The notes under the pieces were generated by a model, which worked only from the letters and a program-made list of their open reading frames with translations, ran no database searches and was not told the DNA's origin. Positions 6,532 through 13,206 of a stretch of DNA of 23,133 nt are shown here, piece by piece (the first letter of the stretch is position 1; every line of letters starts with the position of its first letter). This DNA comes from a virus. The stretch is taken from the IMG/VR virus record IMGVR_UViG_3300030107_004106, positions 1 through 23,133 of that record. One strand, written 5' to 3'. A program made the position numbers and the translations under genes.

Positions 6532-7072
6532 TGTAAACCTTATCGAAGTCAAAGAACCGCCAGCGGTTCATATGTTTTGCATCGTCATCTTCGTCAACGT
6601 GACGTAAATACTCCAATAGTTCACTCCAATTTGAAAATACCATTTCATGGGGAACCACGCCAAACATCCAATTTGGCAAATTTTCCTTCCCCTGTTTGCA
6701 CATTATGACAACAGGCTTCTTCTGAGCTATGGCAACTGAGGCTTCGTGATAAGAGCCACACAGGTGTGTATCGACATCTAAGCTCATCACAATGAAGTGA
6801 GCGATGTCAACCATCCTCAAATCTATAGCACAAATTGGTTTCATTATTTCAGATACTTCATCATACTTACTGCGTTTCTTTAAGCTGTTTATATGATCTC
6901 TTGTATCAATGTCTTCAGTGCCATAATCACTTGGCTTATCACATGGGTCTAATACCCCAACACCAAGTTGTTGAAGTTTAGGAGTAATGTAATTTCTCCA
7001 CTTTACTCCACCATCTTCAACTCTATCCATAGCTCCGCACAAATATGCGGTCATACCTTTTAACCTACTCAT
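6503..7072 (-). CDS. Nucleoside 2-deoxyribosyltransferase-like protein
   Basis: The 189-residue protein begins with MTAYLCGAMD, the opening strand and loop of the nucleoside 2-deoxyribosyltransferase-like fold. Near residues 110-135 it has DTHLCGSYHEASVAIAQKKP, matching the family's conserved region in which a Glu after a Gly-rich turn acts as nucleophile (here E in YHEAS) before a helix and KPVV strand. Such proteins are common in phages and act on nucleosides or nucleotides, for salvage or NAD-like metabolism. AAGGTGAG before the ATG supports the start. The end overlaps the DUF1501 start by 29 bases. The exact substrate is unknown. Confidence 0.72.
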   Translation of the reverse strand: MSRLKGMTAYLCGAMDRVEDGGVKWRNYITPKLQQLGVGVLDPCDKPSDYGTEDIDTRDHINSLKKRSKYDEVSEIMKPICAIDLRMVDIAHFIVMSLDVDTHLCGSYHEASVAIAQKKPVVIMCKQGKENLPNWMFGVVPHEMVFSNWSELLEYLRHVDEDDDAKHMNRWRFFDFDKVYNDDRFTIQP

Positions 7073-7094
7073 AGTCTCACCTTATTATACACAA

Positions 7095-7487
7095 TTAAGT
7101 ATTACTTCTATCCAATGTCGCTATTAGTAGATCTTCTGCACTACTAAAGTTCTCATTGTAAGCCACTCTTTTTACCGCCTTTTCAGCATCCTTCTTCTTA
7201 AAGCCTGTTGAAACTAAAGCTGCGATAGTATCAGTTATCACCGAATCGGCTGTCAGCTCTTCGACTAACTCCTCTTCAGTAGAGACTACATTCTCTTCAA
7301 GAGTATTTAGACGAGATAGCTCTAGCTGATAAGCAATACGTTTTCTTTCTTCTTCCATTATTGATTCCAAAGGTGACTCTTTTATAAACCTAAGAAACGT
7401 AAACAATTTAGGAAATACAAAAGCAAGTATCGGCAAAAAAACAGTAAACAACAAACCATTAACAACTATCAATGTGCCTTTATCCAT
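7095..7487 (-). CDS. Membrane-anchored protein with a RuvA-C/UBA-like domain
   Basis: The 130-residue protein has one N-terminal membrane helix (about residues 8-30), a charged helical linker rich in Glu (38-80), and a C-terminal three-helix domain (about 84-127). That domain reads DTIAALVSTGFKKKDAEKAV and continues to EDLLIATL. It closely follows the pattern of RuvA domain III and related UBA-like bundles (AL..LGY....A..AV), which bind partner proteins. A RuvA-III-like domain on a membrane anchor, without the DNA-binding domains, is odd. GGAG upstream supports the start, which abuts the stop of the nuclease-like gene as TAAATG. Confidence 0.65.
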   Translation of the reverse strand: MDKGTLIVVNGLLFTVFLPILAFVFPKLFTFLRFIKESPLESIMEEERKRIAYQLELSRLNTLEENVVSTEEELVEELTADSVITDTIAALVSTGFKKKDAEKAVKRVAYNENFSSAEDLLIATLDRSNT

Positions 7488-8000
7488 TTAATATAACTCC
7501 TCTGGAAAGTAGAGTTCATGCTGTTCTGCTTGATAGACCTTATTCGCCCCGCGTGGTAAAGTTTTAAGACGGTCTTCTACTATCAAGTCTTTAGAACTCA
7601 TAAGACCTTTGACTTCGTATTCTGGAAACTCTCCAACTACAAGAGCGTAGTAATCAATAGAGTCATGGTCTTTCCATTCCGCTGCAATCAATCTGCCTCT
7701 GGCATACTTGGTAGCTTTGACATCAATCACAAGACCGTTGATAGAGATGTCTCCATCTTTGTCTTCTCCGTTCTTTGATGATCTAGCTCCAAGATCGAAT
7801 ACCCCTGATGGATACTTGCCATAGAACTTAGCAAAAGCTAACTCAGCCGCAACTCCTTCTAAGTCCGTTTCTACATCGGACTGGTTTCCAACTCTACTGT
7901 TTTTGACACCAGCTTTTCTGGCAGTCTTGTATCTAGCTGAAGCTATACCTTTACAAAGTAGTCGCTCACCCAAATTAAGTTTGATCTTTGTTTTCAACAT
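7488..8000 (-). CDS. PD-(D/E)XK nuclease-like protein
   Basis: I place the start at 8000 (MLKTKIKLN), because GAGAGG lies 7-8 bases before it; the longer open frame would run into a terminator hairpin. The 170-residue product has the usual order of a PD-(D/E)XK core: a helix with Glu (E53 in GVAAELAFAKFYG), an acidic strand DKDGDI (D84), and IDVKAT with D93-x-K95. These could form the metal-dependent active site of an endonuclease or Holliday-junction-type enzyme. The family is very diverse, so the call rests on the motif and its spacing. No specific family is recognised. Confidence 0.6.
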   Translation of the reverse strand: MLKTKIKLNLGERLLCKGIASARYKTARKAGVKNSRVGNQSDVETDLEGVAAELAFAKFYGKYPSGVFDLGARSSKNGEDKDGDISINGLVIDVKATKYARGRLIAAEWKDHDSIDYYALVVGEFPEYEVKGLMSSKDLIVEDRLKTLPRGANKVYQAEQHELYFPEELY

Positions 8001-8016
8001 TTGATAACCTCTCAAT

Positions 8017-8065
8017 AAAAAAGGCCAGCCAACCAAAGCCGCATAACGGCTCTGGATGACCAGCC
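8017..8065 (-). terminator. Intrinsic terminator downstream of the 56-aa gene
   Basis: On the minus strand GGCTGGTC (8065-8058) pairs with GGCTGGCC (8030-8023), using G-U pairs. Inside it CCAGAGCCG pairs with CGGCTTTGG around a TTATG loop. The whole stem is followed directly by six T residues (8022-8017). This is a strong rho-independent terminator. It ends only 16 bases before the next start codon, leaving no room for a promoter, so it may act as an attenuator. Confidence 0.85.
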
Positions 8066-8070
8066 AATCG

Positions 8071-8241
8071 TTAGTCGTCCCTTACCTCATCCCAGTAGTC
8101 AGCGACAGACGACAGAGCGTCTGAGAGCTTCTCAGCCGCGCGTTGTAACTGCGGCATGTAACTCGGATCGGTTGGGTCAAGTTCATTAACTTCGTGATAA
8201 TTGTCGAGTGCTTTACGCACTCCAAATACATCGTCAGACAT
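8071..8241 (-). CDS. Small acidic hypothetical protein, 56 aa
   Basis: The start at 8241 is two bases after the stop of the upstream gene and has GGAGAAG as ribosome binding site inside that gene's end. The product is acidic and soluble, with a helical C-terminal half (LQRAAEKLSDALSSVADYWD). A strong terminator follows 6 bases after the stop, so this is the last gene of its transcript. No family is recognised. Confidence 0.75.
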   Translation of the reverse strand: MSDDVFGVRKALDNYHEVNELDPTDPSYMPQLQRAAEKLSDALSSVADYWDEVRDD

Positions 8242-8243
8242 TT

Positions 8244-8657
8244 CTACTTCTCCTGTAATAGTGCTGATGAACATAAAATAAGTTGAAGAGGAGTTAGTTC
8301 AACTCCAAAACTGCGATAGCCCCTCATCAATCTCTGAATACAAGACTTACCATCTTGAATCCACATGAGAACAAATTCTTCAAAACTATCGCTTTGTTCA
8401 TTCCAATAAACTTCGTTTATATCAATGTGTTCTGGAAGTTTACTAATGTCTGCAATAAGAAAACTTGATGAATCTTCAGACTTCGCAAGCATTTTGTAGG
8501 CTTTGTAGGTAACTTCATCTAAGCAATATGGATAACCATATAGCAATTCATCAAGGTCTTTTCTACTGTTACCAACTTCAGCCTGCGCATCAGCATAACC
8601 AGTCAATTCGTCAATCTTTTCTTCCACGAAACGGAAGAATACTTGTTCTGAAAGCAT
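8244..8657 (-). CDS. Hypothetical protein, 137 aa
   Basis: AAGGGG a few bases before the ATG at 8657 fixes the start. The product is acidic and soluble, probably mostly helical, with no Cys cluster, signal peptide or membrane segment. It is the first gene after the rIIB terminator and a candidate promoter at 8728-8756, and is followed two bases later by the 56-residue gene, so the two probably form a short transcription unit of their own. No family is recognised. Confidence 0.75.
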   Translation of the reverse strand: MLSEQVFFRFVEEKIDELTGYADAQAEVGNSRKDLDELLYGYPYCLDEVTYKAYKMLAKSEDSSSFLIADISKLPEHIDINEVYWNEQSDSFEEFVLMWIQDGKSCIQRLMRGYRSFGVELTPLQLILCSSALLQEK

Positions 8658-8700
8658 AATGCTTCCCCTTAAAAAAACCAAATTGTTAAAGAACGAGTCG

Positions 8701-8735
8701 GCAGTCTACACTAGCAACTCCAGCAGGTCTATACT
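8701..8735. repeat. Imperfect direct repeat, possible operator
   Basis: On the plus strand GCAGTCTACACT (8701-8712) is repeated as GCAGGTCTATACT (8723-8735). The starts are 22 bases apart, close to two turns of the helix. The second copy overlaps the -10 element of the candidate promoter at 8728-8756, so the pair could be a regulator binding site. Confidence 0.35.
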
Positions 8736-8756
8736 GATTTGGCAATTTTCAGTAAA
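8728..8756 (-). promoter_or_regulatory. Candidate promoter for the 8657-8071 genes
   Basis: On the minus strand TTTACT (8756-8751) and TATAGA (8733-8728) are separated by 17 bases, each matching a sigma-70 element at four of six positions. The -35 element overlaps the T-run of the rIIB terminator. It lies 71 bases before the start at 8657 and is the only promoter-like pair seen in this gap. Confidence 0.35.
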
Positions 8757-8799
8757 AAGATTCGGGACGACAGGTCGTATGGGCAACCTGTCATCCCGA
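8752..8799 (-). terminator. Intrinsic terminator after rIIB
   Basis: On the minus strand TCGGGATGACAGGT pairs with ACCTGTCGTCCCGA as a 14-bp stem with one G-U pair and a 10-base loop, followed by ATCTTTTT. It lies 19 bases after the rIIB stop and is a textbook rho-independent terminator closing the rIIA-rIIB unit. Confidence 0.9.
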
Positions 8800-8818
8800 T
8801 GGTGCAACGCACACCAAG

Positions 8819-9646
8819 CTATGCAGTCATGAGGGCTGTCAGTGACTCGATACGCTCACGAACATTGTCACGCCATGCCTCATCGTAGTGAGTCACTTCG
8901 ACCTCTACAGGCGGCTTGTCGCTCATCTCAACGGAATCCTTGAGTGGGTCAGTGAACAGAGCCACGACCTCGTACTTGCAACAACGCAACTTCTGGTATC
9001 GTGCATCATGAGGCACGCTTACTACATCCATAGGATTGACTTTGACCACTAAGAACTGATCGCCACCATCTTCACTTCCATAGTCTTTGACGTAATCCAA
9101 AGAACCTACATGAAGTCCCTTGCTACAACCGTTGTTACGATTGTTATCAACACTATCTCGATCAACTTCAACTACATTACCAACTGAGTTGTCAAAGGTT
9201 CCACTCCACTTATCTTTGAAGTCTTTGTTCACAGCCTTGTATGCAAGGAAGTGACCATCATCAGTGATAGGTAAGTGTTCATGTTGCATGAAGTCAAACA
9301 ACTCCACAATAGCATGGTCAGAAGGATTCTCGTTCATGTTGTTCAAGAACTCCAACATTGGTTGGAAGTTAAACCCTTCAGTCTTCATCTTCATGATACG
9401 GTCAGTGAATAGTTCTGGCATCTCAATACCATCCCACTGAAGTGTACCATTTTTAACGTCAATGTATCCTTCACAGAAGTTGTCTATTGCCGTAGCAACA
9501 TCATAGTCAGCTTCAAAGTATTCAACATTACTGTCAATCAAGTGACCTACTAACTTGGTATAGTTCGGATGGTTTTTGTCGAAGGTGTAGGTCTTACCAG
9601 CGACAACACAATTTACAACGCCTTTGTTACTTACAATGTAACTCAT
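8819..9646 (-). CDS. rIIB: rIIB-like protein
   Basis: The 275-residue protein resembles T4 rIIB-like phage proteins, which act with the membrane-associated rIIA protein and affect lysis timing and exclusion of other phages. The recognised parts are the early KGVVNCVVAGKTYTFDKNHP region, the middle block with FLNNMNENPSDHAIVELFDF and then GHFLAYKAVN, and the NGCSKGLHVGSLDYVKDYG stretch with its KVNPMDVVSVP continuation. AGGAG 7 bases before the ATG fixes the start. It lies 24 bases downstream of rIIA and is followed by a strong terminator, the same gene order as in T4. No membrane segment is seen. Confidence 0.85.
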   Translation of the reverse strand: MSYIVSNKGVVNCVVAGKTYTFDKNHPNYTKLVGHLIDSNVEYFEADYDVATAIDNFCEGYIDVKNGTLQWDGIEMPELFTDRIMKMKTEGFNFQPMLEFLNNMNENPSDHAIVELFDFMQHEHLPITDDGHFLAYKAVNKDFKDKWSGTFDNSVGNVVEVDRDSVDNNRNNGCSKGLHVGSLDYVKDYGSEDGGDQFLVVKVNPMDVVSVPHDARYQKLRCCKYEVVALFTDPLKDSVEMSDKPPVEVEVTHYDEAWRDNVRERIESLTALMTA

Positions 9647-9670
9647 ATCAATACTCCTAAAATTAAAAAA

Positions 9671-11833
9671 CTATTTACTGGAAAGGACTAATTTGATGTA
9701 GTCCAGAATGTGTGTTTTACGAATGTCTCGTTCTGCTTCATTGTCGTAGTATGAGTGAAGACTGGTGTAGTTCAGTACAGGGAAAGTCTCAGTGATTTTA
9801 CTCTCTCTGTTATTCCACTCAATAGGGTCTACATCGACATCATCCTGAAGACCACGACCTAAGCCAAGATGCCTCTTGAGCGAACTCATGGCAACCCACA
9901 GCTTTTCGTTTGAACGATACCACTTGTAGTCATCAACATACTCTCGTATCTCTTCAGGTAGATTGTCTACTTCAGACAACCAGTTAGCAACAAGTTCACG
10001 TTCAGAAGTTTCATGTTGTCTCCAAGCAATATGTTCAACATTCCACTCAAGGACTTCAGTAATACGATCATTGTATGCCGACTGCATGTACTCGAAGTAA
10101 CTAGTCCACTGACCATTAGCATTGAACTTCTTCTTCTTTAGCTCTTGGCTCTTGATGCCGTAGATAGGAACTTCCTCATCAATCTCACAGCCAATATCTA
10201 CAAGTAGCTCATTGAACTTTCTGATGTTATTCCAATCACCCATGCGATTGCCATCACGACCAACAATTTCATAGCGATTGATCTCGAAGTATAGACCACC
10301 TTCTTCCATGTCTACTTCAATATCTTTCCATTGACCACGACTGTAATCCCAGACACATACTTTACTTCTGTAACTAGCACCAGAGTTATTGCTCTTACTT
10401 CTAGTAACTGATTCAAGACTTGAAGCAAGAATCAAATGTTCTTCAGCACAGCCCAACCATTTCATGATAGCTTCTTTATCGCCACCACTAATTAGGTAAT
10501 ACTCAAACTTGTTCTTCTCTCGGTCATGCTTGTCGCCAAGTTGTTCCTTAGCATACTTTCGAGTACGAGCAACAGCACCACGTTTCAGGTCATCGAGGAT
10601 TAGCACTATGTTCTTAGTACCATTATCAAATCTAATGAACTCCGTATCGTCACAAGCAATAGCAGTCTTCCAGAAATCTCGGTACATCTTACGCATCTTG
10701 TACTTGGGAACTTCCATATCTCCGCCATTGTAGTCTGGAACAGTCTTCTTTGGTACATATACTCTATCGTAAGCATCATCAAACAAGTCTTTGCCATTCC
10801 ACTTAATGTCATCACTGAATGATCTGATTATCTCATTCAAGTGACCACCTTCTCTGCGAAAGTTCTTGTATTTGATTCGTGCATCCCAATGTGTAGGACA
10901 GTCATCAAAGCTCTCGCCAAGAGTCTCTTTCAACTCTTCAATAATAAACTCGCAAGCCTCAACGATAGCTTTCTTAGTATACTCGTTGTAACTAAGAGAT
11001 TCACGACTTGGTGTAATGTCTACATCGCCAATAGCAAAGTGGATATGCACATTGCTTTTCAATACAGCGGTAACAGTATCATTGTCTGAAAACTGTTCTC
11101 TATCAAGATCATATGCAACCTGACCCATGATAGCTTTAGCTTTAATATCCCATCGTCGCTGGGCATCTTTATTGACTAAGCCCCAAGTGCTACCAGTAAA
11201 GACATAATCGAACTTTTCTATTTCAATATCGCTATTGAAGTTAGGCTTAACCTTGAAGTGTTTGTATACTTCTTTAGCTTCCTGCTCGAACTCCTGTACA
11301 TCATCAGCATCTACACTGAACAATACATGCAATCCATTAGGCTGAGTAGTATCATTTTCTGACATCAAAGCAAACACAGGCTTATTGTGTTCATCTTTGA
11401 AAGAATTATAAATACGCACTTTGCCATTGTGATAAGAAGTAACAATGAAACTATCTGTATAAGCAAATGGCGACTTGCTACCAAGACCAAGACATCCAAC
11501 TGCATCATTAGTATCAGTCTTCGTACTACCAAAGTATGTAGTGTAAAGATTCATGCAGTCTTCGTGAGATAGGCCAGTGCCGAAGTCACGAATCGCAAAT
11601 TGAGGATTGAATCTATCTGGCATGGTGACATTGAATGGAACGTCAGCTTTGCCAGCATCAACATGAGCATCGTAAGCATTTGTAGATAGCTCACGAATCA
11701 CAGCCCTGATCTTGTTTGAGTACAGGCCGTCTGAGAGGATTGAGAAGGCTTTAGCCGATGCCTCAATCGTGTAATTGGATTGCTCAAAGTCATCTGAGCG
11801 TACAACATTGTTTACTTCGTTCTGCAATTTCAT
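9671..11833 (-). CDS. rIIA: rIIA-like protein with GHKL ATPase domain
   Basis: The 720-residue protein has an N-terminal GHKL (Hsp90/gyrase/MutL-type) ATP-binding domain. The N-box is RELSTNAYDAH (E48, N52, D55), the next motif is RDFGTGLS (D83, G85, G87), and the third is GCLGLGSKSPFAYTDSF (113-129). This matches the T4 rIIA family in domain and length. rIIA with rIIB controls lysis inhibition and membrane energetics in T4; its role in other hosts is unclear. I use the ATG at 11833, which TGAGGAA precedes by 7 bases, not the GTG-type extension upstream. The region 11834-11939 before it holds an inverted repeat. Confidence 0.88.
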   Translation of the reverse strand: MKLQNEVNNVVRSDDFEQSNYTIEASAKAFSILSDGLYSNKIRAVIRELSTNAYDAHVDAGKADVPFNVTMPDRFNPQFAIRDFGTGLSHEDCMNLYTTYFGSTKTDTNDAVGCLGLGSKSPFAYTDSFIVTSYHNGKVRIYNSFKDEHNKPVFALMSENDTTQPNGLHVLFSVDADDVQEFEQEAKEVYKHFKVKPNFNSDIEIEKFDYVFTGSTWGLVNKDAQRRWDIKAKAIMGQVAYDLDREQFSDNDTVTAVLKSNVHIHFAIGDVDITPSRESLSYNEYTKKAIVEACEFIIEELKETLGESFDDCPTHWDARIKYKNFRREGGHLNEIIRSFSDDIKWNGKDLFDDAYDRVYVPKKTVPDYNGGDMEVPKYKMRKMYRDFWKTAIACDDTEFIRFDNGTKNIVLILDDLKRGAVARTRKYAKEQLGDKHDREKNKFEYYLISGGDKEAIMKWLGCAEEHLILASSLESVTRSKSNNSGASYRSKVCVWDYSRGQWKDIEVDMEEGGLYFEINRYEIVGRDGNRMGDWNNIRKFNELLVDIGCEIDEEVPIYGIKSQELKKKKFNANGQWTSYFEYMQSAYNDRITEVLEWNVEHIAWRQHETSERELVANWLSEVDNLPEEIREYVDDYKWYRSNEKLWVAMSSLKRHLGLGRGLQDDVDVDPIEWNNRESKITETFPVLNYTSLHSYYDNEAERDIRKTHILDYIKLVLSSK

Positions 11834-11869
11834 AATTCGATTCCTCAATGTGAAAGAGAATGTTTATCA

Positions 11870-11890
11870 ACGATATACATAGTCTATCGT
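11870..11890. promoter_or_regulatory. Inverted repeat upstream of rIIA
   Basis: ACGATA and TATCGT form a 6-bp inverted repeat with a 9-base spacer in the 106-base gap before rIIA, about 37 bases from the start codon. It could be an operator or a small hairpin. I see no good -35/-10 pair around it. A weak hairpin (AAAAGGG/CCTCTTTT) lies further upstream near 11900-11925. Confidence 0.3.
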
Positions 11891-11939
11891 ACAGAATCGA
11901 AAAGAGGAAGTACCCTTTTTCAAAAATTAGGGAAAACTT

Positions 11940-12236
11940 TTAGAAATCTTTTTCGTCCTTCAGGCTTGGAAGGTACTCAAGAGTAATCATCTTCATTGTA
12001 GTAGCCATTAATACAAAGCTAGGTTCTTTAGTCCATGCACCATTAAACTGAACTTCGTCGTATGGAATCCTGTCTTTTATTCTGTCAGCAACCTCTTCCA
12101 TCTTATAGATGTATTCATCATCTTCTGTTTTATCAAATCTTTTTAAGTAGCCAACAAACTCAATAGCGGCTTGTTGTAAGTTAGGATCATCATACGCAGC
12201 TAATATTTTATCTAAGTCTGCGTCTGTTATTTTCAT
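11940..12236 (-). CDS. Hypothetical acidic protein, 98 aa
   Basis: The product is acidic, soluble and helical, with short blocks such as DADLDKILAAYDD and EEVADRIKDRIP. No signal peptide, membrane segment or Cys cluster is visible. The ATG overlaps the stop of the upstream small membrane protein gene as ATGA, which suggests coupled translation, since no good ribosome binding site is present. A 106-base gap to rIIA follows. No family is recognised. Confidence 0.7.
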   Translation of the reverse strand: MKITDADLDKILAAYDDPNLQQAAIEFVGYLKRFDKTEDDEYIYKMEEVADRIKDRIPYDEVQFNGAWTKEPSFVLMATTMKMITLEYLPSLKDEKDF

Positions 12237-12382
12237 TTTTTTACTAACTCATATATGAAACCAGCATTGGCTATTGCGTATGCAATAAAAGCAACACATG
12301 TTCCGTAGTTACCTTTCCTGTAGAATTCATAGGCGGCTATTATGTAGCAAACAACAGTTATCGCTAATCCAATCCAGCCCAT
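12233..12382 (-). CDS. Small two-helix membrane protein, 49 aa
   Basis: The product, starting MGWIGLAITVVCYIIAAYEF, has a first membrane helix, a short polar turn (YRKGNYG) and a second helix (TCVAFIAYAIANAGFIYEL), so it is probably a helical hairpin in the membrane. GAAAGGACAAAC before the ATG gives a good ribosome binding site. That site lies just after the 3' end of tRNA-Arg. The stop overlaps the next gene as ATGA. Confidence 0.7.
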   Translation of the reverse strand: MGWIGLAITVVCYIIAAYEFYRKGNYGTCVAFIAYAIANAGFIYELVKK

Positions 12383-12396
12383 GTTTGTCCTTTCAG

Positions 12397-12468
12397 TAGC
12401 CCCACAGGGAATCGAACCCCGAACTAAGGTTTAGAAGACCTTTGTTATATCCATTTAACTATGAGGCC
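12397..12468 (-). tRNA. tRNA-Arg(TCT)
   Basis: A complete cloverleaf is visible. The acceptor is GGCCTCA with TGGGGCT, the D-arm contains AGTTAAATGGAT, the anticodon stem AAGGT/ACCTT holds loop CTTCTAA with anticodon TCT, and the T-arm is CGGGG-TTCGATT-CCCTG. The first acceptor pair is G1-U72. The discriminator A is followed by CTG, so no CCA is encoded. TCT reads AGA/AGG, useful for an AT-rich phage. Confidence 0.92.
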
Positions 12469-12469
12469 A

Positions 12470-12652
12470 TTAGTCCTCTTGTTTTTTAATTGGAGTTACC
12501 CTAGCTCTATTCTGCCACTGTATTTTTTCAATGGCTTTCTTTTCCCTGTTTTCCGCTTTTAATGCTCGGCTTCTTCTAGCTTGCTTTTTCTTCCTAGCTT
12601 CTTCCTTAGCTTTCTTTTTGCGGTACTTCTTTTTATTAGTATAATTAGTCAT
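12470..12652 (-). CDS. Very basic small protein, 60 aa, between tRNA and tmRNA
   Basis: The product is packed with Lys and Arg (KKKYRKKKAKEEARKKKQAR) and is probably helical and nucleic-acid-binding. The frame is open from just after the tmRNA 3' end to two bases before tRNA-Arg. No ribosome binding site is seen before the ATG, which is the main reason for doubt, and a basic, low-complexity frame can arise by chance in AT-rich sequence. It could be an RNA-binding protein or no gene. Confidence 0.5.
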   Translation of the reverse strand: MTNYTNKKKYRKKKAKEEARKKKQARRSRALKAENREKKAIEKIQWQNRARVTPIKKQED

Positions 12653-12661
12653 GGTTTTTAG

Positions 12662-13000
12662 TGGAGGTGGGCGGAATCGAACCGCCGTCCTGTATTGCCT
12701 CTGTAATAGTTTCTACATTGTTAGTTTATTGTAATCACACAACAAACAAAGTTATCCGATTATCGGAGTCAAGTAAATTATTACTATCATGTGCAGGGTG
12801 TTAAAGCGCACAATCTCTATCAGATTTATCTGCGTCATCACTATTTGGTTTACAGGGCTGTGATACCCCTACCGCATTAAGCGGCTAGTGCGAAATTCTC
12901 TTCTACACTTAAAAAGTTTGAACGATTTTTTAAGTAGCCCTTCGTTCAACTACTCAATGCAACTATTATTTTAACAACCAGTCGAACCCTATTCACCCCC
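12662..13000 (-). ncRNA. ssrA: tmRNA (ribosome rescue RNA)
   Basis: The 339-base RNA has both tRNA-like ends of tmRNA. The 5' end is GGGGGTG followed by the hallmark GGGTTCGACTGG, and the 3' end has a T-arm (CGGCGGTTCGATTCCGCC) and CACCTCC, which closes a 7-bp acceptor stem with the 5' end. The third pair is G-U, the alanine identity pair. Internally a tag frame ends with codons for ENFALAA and TAA (12877-12921), the usual degradation signal for ClpXP-type proteases. No CCA is encoded: the end reads ACTA. tmRNA with SmpB frees stalled ribosomes. No SmpB gene is seen here, so the host protein is presumably used. Confidence 0.93.
12877..12921 (-). other. tmRNA tag-peptide reading frame
   Basis: Reading back from the TAA at 12879-12877, the frame encodes SNFLSVEENFALAA. 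The last seven residues are canonical. The first codon is set by aligning AATCGT-TCA-AAC with the bacterial TAGTC-GCA-AAC region, which gives a Ser (TCA) resume codon instead of the usual Ala. The exact resume point is inferred. Confidence 0.7.
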
Positions 13001-13125
13001 TAGTTTTTACATAGAAAACTCATGAGTATAAAAGATATGCCTGTAGCTAACAAATGAGAACCAGTAACTATTGCTAATGAATCTCTGTGTTCCATAATTA
13101 TTATTAATTTTTCTGTAGATGTCAT
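13000..13125 (-). CDS. Possible small membrane protein, 41 aa
   Basis: An ATG at 13125 opens a frame, MTSTEKLIIIMEHRDSLAIV, that continues with a hydrophobic helix (TGSHLLATGISFILMSFLC) and ends in CKN. Its stop overlaps the first base of the tmRNA. It resembles the other tiny membrane proteins of this genome, but no ribosome binding site is visible and it would have to be translated from a transcript also processed for tmRNA. Two TATAAT boxes (13143-13148 and 13131-13136) lie just before it, without clear -35 elements. Confidence 0.4.
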   Translation of the reverse strand: MTSTEKLIIIMEHRDSLAIVTGSHLLATGISFILMSFLCKN

Positions 13126-13147
13126 ACCATATTATACACTGTATTAT

Positions 13148-13203
13148 AACCATCGCCCACCCTGCGCAGGTATAGCCGTTAGGTCTATAAATAGGCGATG
13201 GTT
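13148..13203 (-). ncRNA. Structured element after tRNA-Met, possible three-way junction
   Basis: On the minus strand AACCATCGCC and GGCGATGGTT form a perfect 10-bp outer stem. Within the 36-base interior TATAG and CTATA form a 5-bp hairpin with a 9-base loop, and CCTGCGCAGG can fold as a short second hairpin. The layout is a three-way junction starting 3 bases after the 3' end of the tRNA. There is no T-run, so it is not a terminator. It could be a processing element, a riboswitch-like element or a separate RNA. I match it to no known class. Confidence 0.45.
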
Positions 13204-13206
13204 AAG

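Noticed and set aside
10509-11089. Several short frames on both strands inside rIIA
   Set aside because: rIIA is intact in its own frame, and the other frames have no starts with ribosome binding sites.
11898-11937. Terminator before the rIIA gene
   Set aside because: The possible stems are short or AT-only and no T-run follows in the right position.
13186-13193. TATAAATA on the plus strand, like a T4 late promoter
   Set aside because: No plus-strand gene follows, and the bases are part of the structured inverted repeat after tRNA-Met.
13148-13203. Hammerhead ribozyme
   Set aside because: The outer stem and junction suggested it, but the CTGATGA and GAAA core sequences are missing on both strands.
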